Shown here: positions 25,151 to 38,689 of the stretch, piece after piece | How positions within the stretch are numbered: the stretch's first letter is position 1 | Layout of the letters: every line of letters begins with the position of its first letter | Source of the DNA: Chionis minor | Taxonomy: Eukaryota > Chordata > Aves > Charadriiformes > Chionididae | Reading direction: 5' to 3' | Assembly: GCA_013398295.1 (NCBI GenBank) | Contig: VZSF01001207.1 | Span: 230,515-294,514, forward strand | DNA: 64,000 bases | Made by a program: the position numbers and the translations under genes | The notes under the pieces: generated by a model | Told to the model about the DNA's origin: nothing | Databases searched by the model: none | The model's input: only the letters and a program-made list of their open reading frames with translations

Positions 25151-28100
25151 TAAAGAGAAAAAAAGCTATAAAGCACATATAGCACTGAAGCCTTAACCTT
25201 CTGAATATGTGATGCTTTGTTTCGTGGTTATGTTTTCAACAGGGTTTTAAACTATATAAAAGAAGTAAGCAGCCAGTAAAACACAGAGAACTAGATTTTC
25301 AATTAATGAGAATTATCTGTGAGAGGCAAAGCAGATATTTTTCCTCCTTTTTTAGCTGAAGAATAGCTTAGGTTTTAAGGGAAAAAATAACAGACTATCT
25401 CTCATCCCCATCCTGATGGTGATGGAGCAGAAGAGGGTAGATAACATGCTTAGCTTTGTAAGTAGAAGCAACAATCCCCTTTCTTTCAAGATATTAATTT
25501 CACTCTTTCATTTACAAATATTTTATAGTAAAACCACTGATCTTTATGCAAGTATTAGAAGTATTAACTGTACACTGTGATAAAAAATTAATTAGTAAGG
25601 AAGGCATCTCTGCCTGCAGGCAGGCACTGATAGGAATTAGTGGCTGACTCCTACCTATACATTTCAGCTGGCACCAATGAGGTAAGAGCTAGCCTAAATG
25701 TTAAATGTTTGTCTCTTGCTTCTACTTTCCTTTATTCAACTTTCTTATTTTCTTTATTGCATGGAAGTAAATGTGTATAGAAGGGGTATGGGTTTTGGTT
25801 TAATTTCCAATATTTTCACTTTTTGAGTGTCTGTCAGACACAAGTGACTTACAGATTGAGGAACAGTGAACTAGAGAAGACTAAGAAGCTAAAGGGAATG
25901 AGGTTTAGTTCTCTTTTGAAATTCATAAGGACTGCTGAAATTCTGTTATCTCATTCTTGTGAAAGATTGCAATAGTGACCAGAAATGGTACATATATGGT
26001 AGAGCAATCAAGTGAAGCCAAAAAGTGACAACCTTCTTCCCTGGAGTGAACCAAGGATAACAACTAGAAATTATAACAAGTTTTTGATGCCAGTTGTGGA
26101 ATTTCCAGACATCACCTGGAAAGAAAACCTGACACAGAAAAGCAGACAGGAGGACAGAAGGAAGGCAAGCATAGCCTAAGCTCTTGTTAAACTGAATTGG
26201 CTTGTAGAGGCTTCCAGTCTATCCACCAGCCAAACACTCAACCATGCATCTGAATGAGGCAAAATTCTGTAGCCAAACATTTCACTGAAATGCCAAAACC
26301 AGCACTTAGTTGAAATGTATATGCAGAGGTTTTTGTTTTTCTGGTTGCATTCCAGAGTTGCAGTCCAGCTGCTCTTAAGTATACTGGGTGTATTGCCACA
26401 GAGAAATGGTTATAAGGTAATATTTTTGAGGCAATCAGAAGAATGGTACCTCTATGAATTTTCAAATGTGAAATTTAAGAGACAGCAATTTTTAGCTGGC
26501 CTGAAAATGACAAGAAATGGAAATACTTTCATCAATCAGGCTTAAATGCATGTAAAAATTATTTATGATACGTTTACCAACAGATAAATTATCCTGTGGT
26601 GAAATGCAGAATTTGTTTAATAGGTAAACCTTGCTTTAGCATCAGAGAGAAAATATATTTTGGACTGCCTCTGGTCCTTGAATGGATTCAATCTCGGGGC
26701 GGGGGAGAGGGGGGACACAAAAAACAAACTGGTTTTGGAAAAGCAATCAATTATCTGTTCTGTGACAGAAAAAATATTGCTACAATATTTAATATGATCT
26801 TGCATTAAGAAGCCTTTAATTATAACACAGTGAAATAATTGCCATTAAACACAGGAGTTTATGTCACTATCTAAGCAATTCTGCCATAACTTGTAAAAAC
26901 ACATGCATTTGGGAAACACAGGGTCAAAAAACCTTCTCTGCCTGAATTCTCATTACAGCCCATTGCTCCCCCTTACTGCTATTAGCCTTTCATAATGTAA
27001 AACATTTCTTCATTTCCAACAGATAATACTTTCAGTCGAAAGGTAATTTTTGAAGTCTATTACTTGCATTCTTAGTGAAGAGTACAATGTAGCATTTTGT
27101 TCTAATATGCCATTGAAATTGTTTGAGTAGACACACCATGGAATCAAATACAAAATGTCAAAATGGTTTCCATTAACTATGCACATTTGCACTGCTTCAG
27201 TTAATGGGCATGTTTTTGTTCTTCTCCTTCATCTTTGCATCTATAAGATGAAATGATTCAGTTAATGTAACTGAAAAGTACATTGAAAAGGTAGAGCAAA
27301 TTACAAAAGCATCAAACCACAATTCCACCCACGTACTTTATTTTATAATGAAGTTTAATAATGGCTAAAATTGTCTTCAGATTTAAACATCAGTCATTTC
27401 TGCAATTGTGCTTAATGTGAAAAATCTCACCCACAGTAATGTTTTAGGAAAACATGGTAGAAATAGTACATTATATTTTATACTGAGATGTCATAATGAA
27501 ATCTTAACTAGATATCATTGAAATATATAGTATGTTAAAAGTAATTTGCCACTACGGGCAGGACTGAAACAGGGACTATGTCCTCGTCAGCATGATAACA
27601 GGTAGGGAAAGTTCTTTTTATATTATAAAACCTCTATTGTGCTTCACCACCATTATGGAGAGAGAGTCTTTGATACTAGGTATCATCTAAAACACTGTTA
27701 CAATATCTAAATGACTTGGTTTGTACTGATAGTGTCATAAAATAGAGAGTGTTTTATGAGAGTGAACATCAGTGAGAATATTATTTTCTCAGAAGGACAC
27801 AAAATGGGTTCATCTTCATTCTGAACACAGAAGTCTCTTACAGCAATAAGATATTTTTGAATGGTTGCCTTTCCTACCCTTGCCTTGGGGGGTTGCGATA
27901 GGCCACCAAATCCTTAGCCCCTGAGTGAGCCATGTTTAGGAGCAGGATCCTTAGGAAGGTCCCCAGGCTGCCTCCTACACCCAGGCAAGTGCCTGAGCAG
28001 CACCATCTGGCTTCATGATTATATAGGTTCCCGCTGCAAGGAGCAAAACAGGGGAGGAGAAATGTTCTCACACAGCTCTGTGCCTGGTTCAGAGAGGGCT

Positions 28101-31100
28101 AAACATTGTCCTTCTCTGTCTGAATGACTTTTTAGAGGTTGAAATTTAATTTGGGTCAAAGTTGGATTAACTGCCATGGAAACTGTATTTAAGCCACTCT
28201 TAAAAGAGAAAAAAAAAAAAAAAAGAAAAAAAAAAACCCTATGTTCTGCATATTCAGGTTCTTTTAGTGCCTGAATGAATGAGCTCTCACGATAATTAAA
28301 TTTAAAGCCATCCCTGCGCAGCACCTCTCTCTCAGGACGAGGAGACGGAGCCCAGGCACAGGGCTGGGAGGGAGAAGTGGCTGCCAATGTCACCCCTGCC
28401 CTGGCAGCCCCCTGCCCCTGCTTCCTCGCCCCTTCCTCACCCGCTGACAAGTTAAATCCAGCATTTATTAGGTTTTTCTTTCTCCTCGGGATTAAATTTT
28501 CTGGCAGTGGTCACCAGATGGCAGTATTATATCATCAACCCCTTTCCCCACGGACCCCCTTAAACCACAGGGAGAAAAAATGGGTTCAGATGGCCCGCGG
28601 CTGGTGCCACCAAGCAGGGACTCAGGCTGGCCCAAAATCACAGTATGTCTGGCTTGCTAGGACCGGGCTTGGAAAAAGCATCCTGTGTCCTTCTGTCCTC
28701 CTAAGGCAAAAAAAAAAATCTTAAAGGAGATGCTATGGGGCCTAGCCTGCAATTCCTAAACTCAGGACTTTCCACTGAAGATGCTTCTTACATACGGTGA
28801 AGGCTATTTCTTTGGGGAAGGAGAGAAAAAAATAGCTGTGCATTTGTGGTGTTATATATATAAATTCAGATACAATTAGACTCACAGCTGAGCTAAAGAA
28901 GAGTCAGGGTTTTTCCAAGACTGAGCAATTGCCGCTTCCACTAAATTTGATGGGCAATGTGCTGCTAAATACCAGAAAGAGACTAAATAATTTATTTTAG
29001 CTTGATTTATTTACAGTATATATTACTTCTGCAGAACATAACTTTCTGTAGACCCCTGTACACCTGAATTGTGGATGTTCCAAGGAACCACACATTTGAT
29101 TATCTTGCCAGCTGTCTGCTCAGACTCAGTCCCAATGCTCTTCAAGTCCATTTCTTATAATGGACCTTTTTCTTTTCCAGTAGGCTGTATGGTTAACTTC
29201 CTCAATAAATTAAAATGTACATAGTTTAGATGTCTGTAAACACTGGGTGACTCACACGCAGAGTCTGGGATGCTGCTGCTGTATCCTCTGGGGCCACATT
29301 GCAACACAAATTATGTGCTCTTCACTGTGGCCACAACCTGCAGGTAGTTTGTAATCCTTCCCTTTCTGCCTCTGCTTCAGTGCAGTTGCAAAAAGTCTGT
29401 AAGCAGAAATAACACTAAGATTCTTTCTGTATGTGACAAATACACATCAGATTTAAAGTCATCTGTTCATTCACTCAAAACGTCAGTTTTAATGGAAATG
29501 TCTAGGACTGGAAAAGCAAAGTAAAAAGACAAGGTTTATGTGACTCCTGCAATGCCATCACTATGCAGATATAAGAAGATTGTCTACTGCCAGCAATACT
29601 GACCCATAGTATGATATCAACAATACTGACACCAGTGCTCCTTTTTTGCAGGTCTTCTTCAGACAATGATCAAAAACTGCCAAGACTGTCATTCCCAACA
29701 CGTCATGCATCATAATGCTTTCTAAACCTGGTGGGCATAAGCTGCAAAGATGGCTAGGCTAAATTATCTGCAATACTTTGGCACCTGAATCCTGTTCTCA
29801 CAGGTAGTCCCTTAAAATATCATGTTTCCCTGTGCACAGAGGCATGTAACATGGCAGAAAGCACCATGCTCTCTAATTATCTGGATTAATTCTCCAAGCT
29901 ATGGACTAGTTCTGTTAAGTCACACCCACAAGGTCTTATGTGTGCCCACAGGCACAGCAAATAAGACACTGCTAGTTACTCAGTTTTCACTGTATCCTGG
30001 AAAAATTCCTTGCCACTGCAATCTATAGGTCACAGCTATCGTACTCAGGTCATTGATTTTGTATACTGTTATAATAACTAAAGATACTCTATTCAGTGCT
30101 CAGCACCACATGATGAAAACTGGCCTGGGTTGCTGTCAGCTCCTCCTGCTCTCCCCAGGGAGTTTGTGTCAGTTAGAAAGGTGGTATTCCGTAAAATAAA
30201 GGGAAGCAATTTGTTTTTCTTAGAAGTTCAAAGGTCAGGAGGGAAAATTCAAATGCAAAACCTCTACACACCATATCCTTACTAGATGCAAACAACTGCT
30301 GGGTACAGGTGAGAGAAGAAATAATAAGGAATGAAAGTAGCCCCCTTTGGGGAGATTGGTACATGAGGTGCCAGTTACTGAACTACAGGGCAGACTAAGA
30401 TTCAGATATGCCATACCCTCTACACAAAAAAAAATGGGTCTCCTTTTTCACCTATATGTTTTGAGCAAAATCTAATCTATCAGATATTACTAATAAGTGA
30501 CTGACATTTGCCTGTATCAAACTCAGTATCACAACATAGCTGGTATCATCTCATTAAAAGTAGGGTAGCATTGATTGCCATTAATACCTCCGGGCAGGAC
30601 CATTTATTATTTGCTTATTGAGCAGATCTATACAGAACAAGAAGCTTGTCTTTGCCCCAAGGAGCTTGGTACATGTTCCAGTGGAAAAGCAAGTAGTAGA
30701 TCTAGATATTATTAAAACCTATTCCCTGCTACAACATGAAACAATTGAGAAGAGCCAGATTTAGGCTAAAGGTACTGCTGGCTTAATCTTTTAATGCAGT
30801 GGTGCTTAGGAGCCTTTGTGTTTTTTTTTTCTGGTACTCTTATTGGAGCTTTACTTTCTTGTCTTCAAAGTAAAATAAGAAAGACACAGAAAAAGAGAGA
30901 CGAGTGTAGTAAGCTTTCTTTCTTTGATGTTGACCAACAGCTGAAGCACCTTTCCATTGGAATTGGCTGATTTGCTTTAAGGAATGAAAGACAGCTCTAC
31001 TAGATAGCATAGGAGATGAGTGTTTTGAGAGGGACACGACCAGAGAAAAGGCAGTATTTCCATACACTAGGCTGAGAAGGAACCCCTTTATTAGTGGTCA

Positions 31101-32035
31101 GCATGAAAAAAACCGCACAAAAGGGAGAAGAATGGAAATGCATAGATAGAGCTAAACGTGAAGATGGAGACTGAGAGAAGCAGAGAAACTGGAGGCACAG
31201 GGACACAGCAGTGCATCAGTGGAAGGGAGCTACGCTTTCTGCAATGAATGGGAGCCAGTAGGAAGACTTGAAAAGGAGAGTGACTTCATGATGGAGGACA
31301 TGTATCAGAAAAAAAAAAATTCCTCCTTGCCTTTAATTAAATATCTCTGGCTAAGTAAGTTTTTTTGTGCCTTTAACTGTGCTATCAGATAGTCTGTAGA
31401 ACCTCTGTCCCCCATATTTTTACACAAGATCCACAGAGCTTTTTTAATGTTTTTTGCCAACATTAATTTTAACAGTGGTTTGTAAATGCAGCTCAGCATA
31501 AGGAGCAAGTATCTAAGGGCAATGCATTGAAAATGTGAGCATGAAGCTCTCTCCTAACATACCACTCATGCAGGCACAATCCTCCTTTTGGAGCCCAGAC
31601 AGACTTTACACTCATGAGGGCTTCTTAGACTTCAAAGATTGAGCACGGAAATCAGTCGCAGTACAGAAAGGGATCTATTTTAAACATCCGTCAATCAATC
31701 CCATTTGCTGTTTGGAGTCTGTACATGGGTTTTCATGTTATTTCTTGGCTGTTAAAGTTGGTGCCAGAGTGAAGGCATTTGTTTTTCTAACACAATGTTC
31801 TATATGCGTGAAAGAGGAGTTCAAAAGTGGAACAAAGCTCCTGTTGTCAGAACAGAATCATAACTTTGCTGAGGACATGGCTGAGGATGACAGACATCAG
31901 TTGCTAAAAGGTACCATTGTTACTCCTCTATATTAAATGAAAATCAAATTTGGAGAGCTGAAAGCCTTCAAACCATGCCATTAAGCTATTTTTAAATGGA
32001 AATTAGATGACATCCACAAGGCAAGTGGTTTTCTT
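25149..32035. other. Unique noncoding DNA
   Basis: No gene or transposon recognised. Small items: palindrome tgcctgcaggca (25611-25622); G-rich run of 4, 5 and 6 Gs at 26696-26714; perfect 8-bp hairpin at 26772-26790; a nuclear-receptor-like gggtcaaagttgga (28153-28166); an interrupted A-run at 28209-28236. The block 28280-28720 is GC-richer than its surroundings but lacks a CpG-dense promoter-like core or a recognisable reading frame. Confidence 0.6.
28209..28236. repeat. Interrupted poly-A run
   Basis: Sixteen As, one G, eleven As. No recognisable retroposon body precedes it. Confidence 0.9.
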
Positions 32036-32130
32036 CTGGGTTTTTTCCTGGGTTTTTTCCTGACCCTTTCACTGAAAATGAAGCGCGCGCACACACACAC
32101 ACACACAAAAAACCCAAAAAAACCCCCAAA
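32036..32130. repeat. Composite low-complexity block: T/G tract, GC-AC microsatellite, A/C tract
   Basis: On the left, two copies of tgggttttttcc (about 32038-32062). In the middle, an alternating purine-pyrimidine run gcgcgcgc changing into (AC)n at 32083-32107. On the right, aaaaaacccaaaaaaaccccc (from 32106), which is nearly the reverse complement of the left tract. The two outer tracts can pair, putting the alternating GC/AC run in the loop. Alternating GC/AC sequence is the classic Z-DNA former. Confidence 0.8.
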
Positions 32131-35100
32131 ATCAAAAAACAAAAAACCAAACCAACACCATAGTGTGGAAATTGAATCTTCATTTTGCTTAGATGGTTAG
32201 GTGACATATTCAACACCTGGTGACACCCAGCACTCTAAACAAATATTTTTATTCTGGGTTGTGGTGTTAGTGATTGTCAAAATACTATTTGAATAGTGAA
32301 AAATGGGACAGGATGTGTAATGTGCCAAATGAACATTAAAGAAAGATTAATAAGTCAGGAAATAGTGGCCCAGTCTTTTTTAATGCAACCTAATTATATT
32401 GCCATTATATCCCATATGACATTTAGAAGAACTGTAAATATAGAGGATGCTGATACTTTGGTTTTCTTTCTCCTTTTTAGCTTTTCCTGAACCCTTTAAA
32501 ACATGTATATTGTTCTCTACAATCTCCTTTTGCTTCTCATGTCTCTGGAGCAATCCTATCAGACCCCTATTTTTCCCTAGGAGTGGCAAGAAAAGTTTTT
32601 TTCTCAAGCTACTTTAAAGCGCCACTAATAATATATTAAAGATTCTTCCCAGATAACAAATACAACTGGAGATCATGAGAGAAGTCATTGTTAAATGGCT
32701 ACAGCTGCGTTCATACCCACTCCCCAGCAGACTTAGTAGGTGTTTAATGAAGAATATCTACTAAAAGTATCCCTACATCAGCTTCTAAAGATCATGAGAA
32801 AAAATATACAGAGCAGTACAGCTGACTCAGAGCTTGCAAGCCTGGCTGGTTAAAGAGAAGGTTTTTTGAGGGGGTTCTTTGGTGTCTGTAAATGAGTATT
32901 GAAATAGTTGTTATGTTCCTTGCTGTATTGCTGTTAGCCATCCAATGCATGAGTCTGGCTGAACATAATCATAAAGTAGAGAGAAAGCCTTGAAGTAATG
33001 GGTGAGGGGGGAAGGACACAAAACAAATTACACCAGTGTACTGCAGTCAAAAAGAAATACAAACGGGCATGCTTCTTACAATACAGATTTTGTGAAATAG
33101 TGGAAATACTCCTATCATTTATGATTTCCTGAAGAATGGACACCTATTTATAAATGAATGGCTCTGTAATAACTCGGTGACACCTTCATAAATCTCACCA
33201 ATGTAGAGCAGTGTGTGACACATCTGATGAGAAATGTGTTTACTCCTTTCGGATTAAAAATAGAAAAACACAATAGTACAAGTTCATTGGCAGGTTCAGG
33301 TGGCCACTTAGTATATAATAGAATCAGGAAATGAAAGTGCCCTGTGGCACGGAGAGAAACACCACCAGCACCCCTTCTTAGAGGACGTGAGCAAGCGTAT
33401 TACTGTGGTTTGGGTTGGTTTTTTTTCATTTTCAGCATTTAAATACCAGCAACTGTACATCTTTACAATCAACTAAATATTTATTCAATTCTCCTGCTTG
33501 TTATTTCTTCATTAACAAGGTTTTCCCTGCTGCCCAGTGGAGTATGTGAGTAACTTTGCAAATGTCAGAAGCACTCAATTTGGATCAACTGGGGGAAGCG
33601 ATAACAAGACTCATAATCAAATGGAAGTACAATAGTGGCACATTTCAAGCTGCGAAATAATAGATCGATTCAGAAGACTCTTTCGCATAGCATAACATCC
33701 CCATTTGTTCTTCTTTTGAGATTTGTTTTTATTCACCATCTCAATGGAATGATGTATTTCTCTTTCAGCATCCTGTTTGGAGGCAGTAATTTAAATTATA
33801 TCAGACCACTGATTGTTGTTTTATAAAAGCGATGTTGTATTTTTAATAAAGACAAACTCAGGCTAACATAAGGGGAGTTTAAAAAGCTTTGGATTAAGTT
33901 CTGAGGGTCCCACACTTCTTATATGTCTGCATTCTAGTGGCAGGGAGTTTTAACAGCATAGTGAAAAGTATTGGGTGTCTTGTTTGACAAGAGCACTGCT
34001 GAAATTTATTCTGGCAGCAAGGAAGGATCACACAACCAAGCTAAACAGGGCTTTTATGAAAATTAGGGTTTTAAATTTGAAATGACACAATTTTTACCTT
34101 ATGCCATAATCTCTAAAAGTGCTGCAACTGCATAATTTAGAATACTCTAGAATATTTTCTTTTTGTCTGCTGAATCTCTGGATTTCTAGTCTATAATAAA
34201 TGTCATTAATTTCATTGATACTGCTTACTGTTTTCTCCAGATCCTTTTGCAGTGCAATGACAGGTTAATATTAAAGTCTAGTTCCATTATTTTTCAAAGA
34301 GATTAACTGTAGAATATCATCTCAAAATTATAACTCAGAGGTCTTTCTCCATTTCCTGTTTGTTAATCAGTTTGTGGCTTCTTATTCATTCTTTCATTTC
34401 CAAACTTAAATGAATTAGATGTGCTCTATTGTTCTTTCTCAATGGGAAAAAAAATGTATATCAAATTTATTAAACATGATGGTCTTTATTCAGTAGGTCA
34501 TTTTGCAGGACTCTGTTGGTTTCAGCATGATTATTCATGTGATTAAAAGCTGCAGGATTGGCTCTCTCCTTGGCTCATGTATATTTTTATCCTCTTTGAC
34601 CAAGGAGATGCTTTTACATAATTTTCACTTAAAAACCTTTCTTATGGGAAAAATCAACGCCCTCAGCTTTAGGTACCTACTGAATCCCACACAGTTGATC
34701 AGATTCCCCAAGATCTGACAAAGGGACAGGAACAGGTTCCTTTGGGCAGCAGTTTGGCACAGCAAGGTCAGGTTCAAATTCAGAGTCACTCTTTAAGAGG
34801 AGGACATTCCTTTCTCCCAGTTTGGTAGTTGATTTAGGCACGTGAGTGATGGGGAAAAAAAACTCCATTTCAATATATCATTAGATATTGGATCTTCAGC
34901 AAATGTAAATTGGCATTGTTTTCTTGAAGGCATTGATGCTATGCTAGTTTAAACCAGTGAAGAGCTGACCTTACAAAGCTTCACCATGCACCCACACGTC
35001 CATGTGGCTGAACTTTCCAACCCTCGCTTCTCTTTTAAAGGATATTCATGAATGTCCTGTCATATGGGGTTATCAAGCTGCAGGAAAATTGTTTTACCTG

Positions 35101-38100
35101 TCTGGAATTGGGCTATGTAGGGCAAAATATCTGTCTGTAGACATCTCCACAGATAAGTCTTAGACATCTAGCTATGTCTAAATCTTTTCTACTGTGCCAC
35201 CCTGAAACAACAATATTCCCAAAACAGATAGGGAGAGGAGCTGGACCTTTTAACACACTCCTGTCTCAGTTGCCTGGTCCCCAAGATCATTCTTTCACAG
35301 TCAGGGATCTCCCATCTAATCTGTACTGAGCTTCCCTTGGCTCTTCCCATGCCAGGGAAATCACTGAGACCAGTGATTTAGGAGGATTTGAAAAGGATCA
35401 TGCATCTATACTGGCAGTAAGTGTGCTTTAAATTCAGTTAAACAGGATTTGTTTCAAGTTAGAAAGGGATATAAATCTTGCTGCTTCGGAGACCAGTGAA
35501 CTTGTAGCTTCTGGAGCAAGTAGGAGTTGTTTTCCTCTGGACAGGGACACCACAGTGCTGCCATGTGTGGGGAGCTCTGTGTCTTTCTGCCGGTGCTGGT
35601 ATCTGCTGAAGAGAATACCAGCAGCTCAGTGAAGGGCCTTAGTTCAGATTTTTGGCTCAAAGAACAGCTATATGGCAAAAAGCACTTCATATCAGATTTG
35701 GGCAGTGATGAGTGTGACTCAGAAGAGCCAAGAATCCTGGGGCCAAACCTCTGTGCCCACCCTGCACAGCTGAAGTGCTTCACCATACAAAAATTTCAAA
35801 GAAAATTGCACATATCAGTTCCTGACCTGAAAGTAGTTCCTTCTGATTGCTTCTCTCAGTCTACCTAGAGATGATTTTGTTAACATTAGCCTGGATGTAT
35901 GATTTGCGGCATGTATACGGAATGAAGGTAATATTTCATGCTCTGAACATTTATCTTCCAGATTTTTGTGATATGAAATAGCTAGCAAACACATAAAAGG
36001 TGGTCAGAGAAAGAAAGGATAAATTGCAGTTATTAATTTAAGAAAAAAAAATACACACAATACATAAAATACACTGCCCCTCCATCAAGTTCATTAACAA
36101 TCTCCTACAAGGATAAGCCAATTTCCTCCAGGACTGTCTTCTGAAGGACAAAAGAATATGGATTTGGGGGTTTTTTTATGCTGCCTGAGAAACTTTAGAA
36201 GCGTTAAGAACTTCTGCTCCTTCAGATCAGCGTGACATGAAAGCAGTAAAGGAAGTAGATGACCACTCTTCTCATTGCATCTTGGAGATGAATAATTTTT
36301 TTTAATCTTTCTGTCCTCATCTTCTCTTGAAACTTTGTGCCAGAGCCTGCTAGGATGTCATAGAAGGAAGCCAATTTCTTGTGGAGAACTGTGAGGTACA
36401 AGCAGATTTTGTGGTTTCTGCTCTGGGCTGTTGTGATTGGTTTAGTACCTGTTACTTTTTAAAAAATTACGAATAATATTATTCAGACTCTACCTGTTGA
36501 AACAGAGTATATAGTCTTGCTGACCAAGACACTTGAAATGGAAATACAGTCTACAAATATTTTAAATCCCCAGACAACATTATTCTAACCGCTTTGGTAT
36601 AATAGAAAGTAAATTATTTTTAAGATAAGTGGCCTGGATGTAGAGCTTAGTTTTTCTCATTTTTTCTGTATAGTGTGATTGCATGGTCACACTCCACTAA
36701 ATATAGACCTTTTATGAAGGGGAAAACCAATCTTTCTGTTTTCACTGATCTGCAATAGCCCATCCACCATCAAACTCTATTTCTTTTGAATGTGATGACA
36801 CTATTATGCAGAAATCTAGCACTACTCTAGACTGGCTAAACCATAAGATGTGAATGTTTCTAAAATTCTCTTAGAATATGTTTGTTTTCAATTTATATAA
36901 AAATATTCCTGTAAAAGTGTGGAATAGATATATATAAAATTTCTGACAATCAAATGCTGATATAAAACTCATGGTTTATATTACACACACACAAATCATA
37001 GGTTCAAAAAACAGGCTTTCAAAGCAAGCCCTCAGTAGTTAGGAAATACCAGAATTAACGTTGCCATTGTAAGATTGTGTGCTCATTTTTCCATTATTAT
37101 CTTTAAATATAATTACAAAATAATTCCTTGCACACCACCTACCTCAGTCAGCATGCAAAATGGTCTTAAGAATTATCTAATCAACATTCTTTGTTTTTCC
37201 TTATTGTTCAGTCTGCAACCTCAGGCCACATTCGTTGCCAAAATGTAGGCTTTAAGGTGGAAAAATGAATTTTTCTTTTCAGTGACACACATCACTTCCA
37301 CAACCAAATGACACACGAATATTAATTAATTTATTTTCACAACATCTTTGTGAGCTGAAGAGTGACGCGAATATTATTTTATATCCAGAGTGCCTAAACA
37401 CTTATGTGAAAACAAATACCTCCACTGACTAGCAGAGGCAGAATTTGAGACACGGGAAGATCAGACTCCTCAGAGCACTTAATGTCATAGAGCAGCTTAT
37501 ATAATCCTACTGACTTTAGCTGAAATTGCGGGTTCCTAGTGCTTTTCTAAATCAGATCCCGTGGTACTGCAGTAAAAACCAGTGATGAGTTGAGGAAACT
37601 CCAATTTCGTGTGACTTCCTGTCACTTTGCAGCTGTATGTCCTCTTGGTTGGGAGCCTAAATTTGTCCAAATGGTCTAGATTTAAGTCCCACTTTAAGAA
37701 AAGGGTTGGAGCTCACAAACAGGGAGCAGGGTATGGAAACCACGCTGACATCTAACAACCATAGGTTGGCTGCAATGGTGATGCTGATGCTACGCAGTTC
37801 AATGGCAGGAGGAGGTTTGTAGATAGCTGCCTGCCTGGAGCGTGAACACACAAGTCAAAGAACTGTGGGAAAGTGTTCTCCAGGATGTATTCAAGGGATT
37901 TTGGACTTAATTGATTCAATATTTTCTTGCAGTTCCCTGTGTCAGGCAACTGCAGCTGGTGAAAGTGAGTTCTACATGAGCTGCCTTTGTACACAGCACT
38001 GCTTCATTCCCAAACTGTTCCGGGACTTGTCTTGAGTGGCACGGCGCTGCAGGAGATGAAAGGGGCAGAACAGTGTGGAATAGATGTCACATTACTTATT

Positions 38101-38689
38101 CAAAAAGGAATTTTTAATTAACGTTGCACAGAGAACCTTAATTTTCCGGTTTCCTCATTTCTGAATGTTGAATGTTGCCATAAGAGGTGTCGCTGATGGT
38201 GAGCCTGGGCCCATGTCTCCATTGGGCAGTGTGTGTAGAGAGTGCATCCACCTCCAGCAATAGCTGACTTCCTTCGTATTCTAGAGGTTACAGCTCATCA
38301 TGTGTATTAGGGAACAGTGGATCTAGCCTGCACGGATTTCTCTGACCCTCTTCTAAACTGGTTTAGAAAAGTATATCTTTTGTGTTTCAAAGACTATGAC
38401 AAGAGTATTTTTGTCACCTTTTTTTCTCAAATTCAGATTTTTTTTTAATTTGCTCTGTAGCTATATGAAAGACAATCCACGCCTCTGTTTATTTTTGTTG
38501 TCTTTGTTGTCTGGACACTTGGTAATTATATTTTACTTTTCTATTTTTTTATGGCATGCCCAGGACCACAAGCTCCATTTTGTAAATCTAGAATAATGAA
38601 ATCCTGAGATATTAATAGACGATGAATACACAGTGGGACATGATTATGCATTCAGTTAGGCTCCTATTTATTTTCCTAATTAGTCTTCA
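32131..38689. other. Unique AT-rich noncoding DNA
   Basis: No gene, RNA or transposon recognised. Open frames up to 113 codons on opposed strands at 35454-35868 overlap each other almost completely, the typical sign of chance or shadow frames. Some AT-rich stretches (for example 33640-33900, 36840-36960) look like ordinary intronic or intergenic DNA. Confidence 0.65.

Noticed and set aside
25620..25679. Acceptor-like ctgcag followed by GAG|GTAAGA donor
   Set aside because: All three frames of the enclosed segment contain stops; nothing else supports an exon.
26696..26714. G-rich run that might form a G-quadruplex
   Set aside because: Only three G-runs with enough Gs are clearly separated, so a standard three-layer quadruplex is not well supported.
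26772..26790. aaatattg-cta-caatattt hairpin
   Set aside because: 8-bp AT-only stem, common by chance in AT-rich DNA.
28153..28166. HNF4/nuclear-receptor-like gggtcaaagttgga
   Set aside because: A single short motif; many such matches are expected in 64 kb and there is no promoter or enhancer context.
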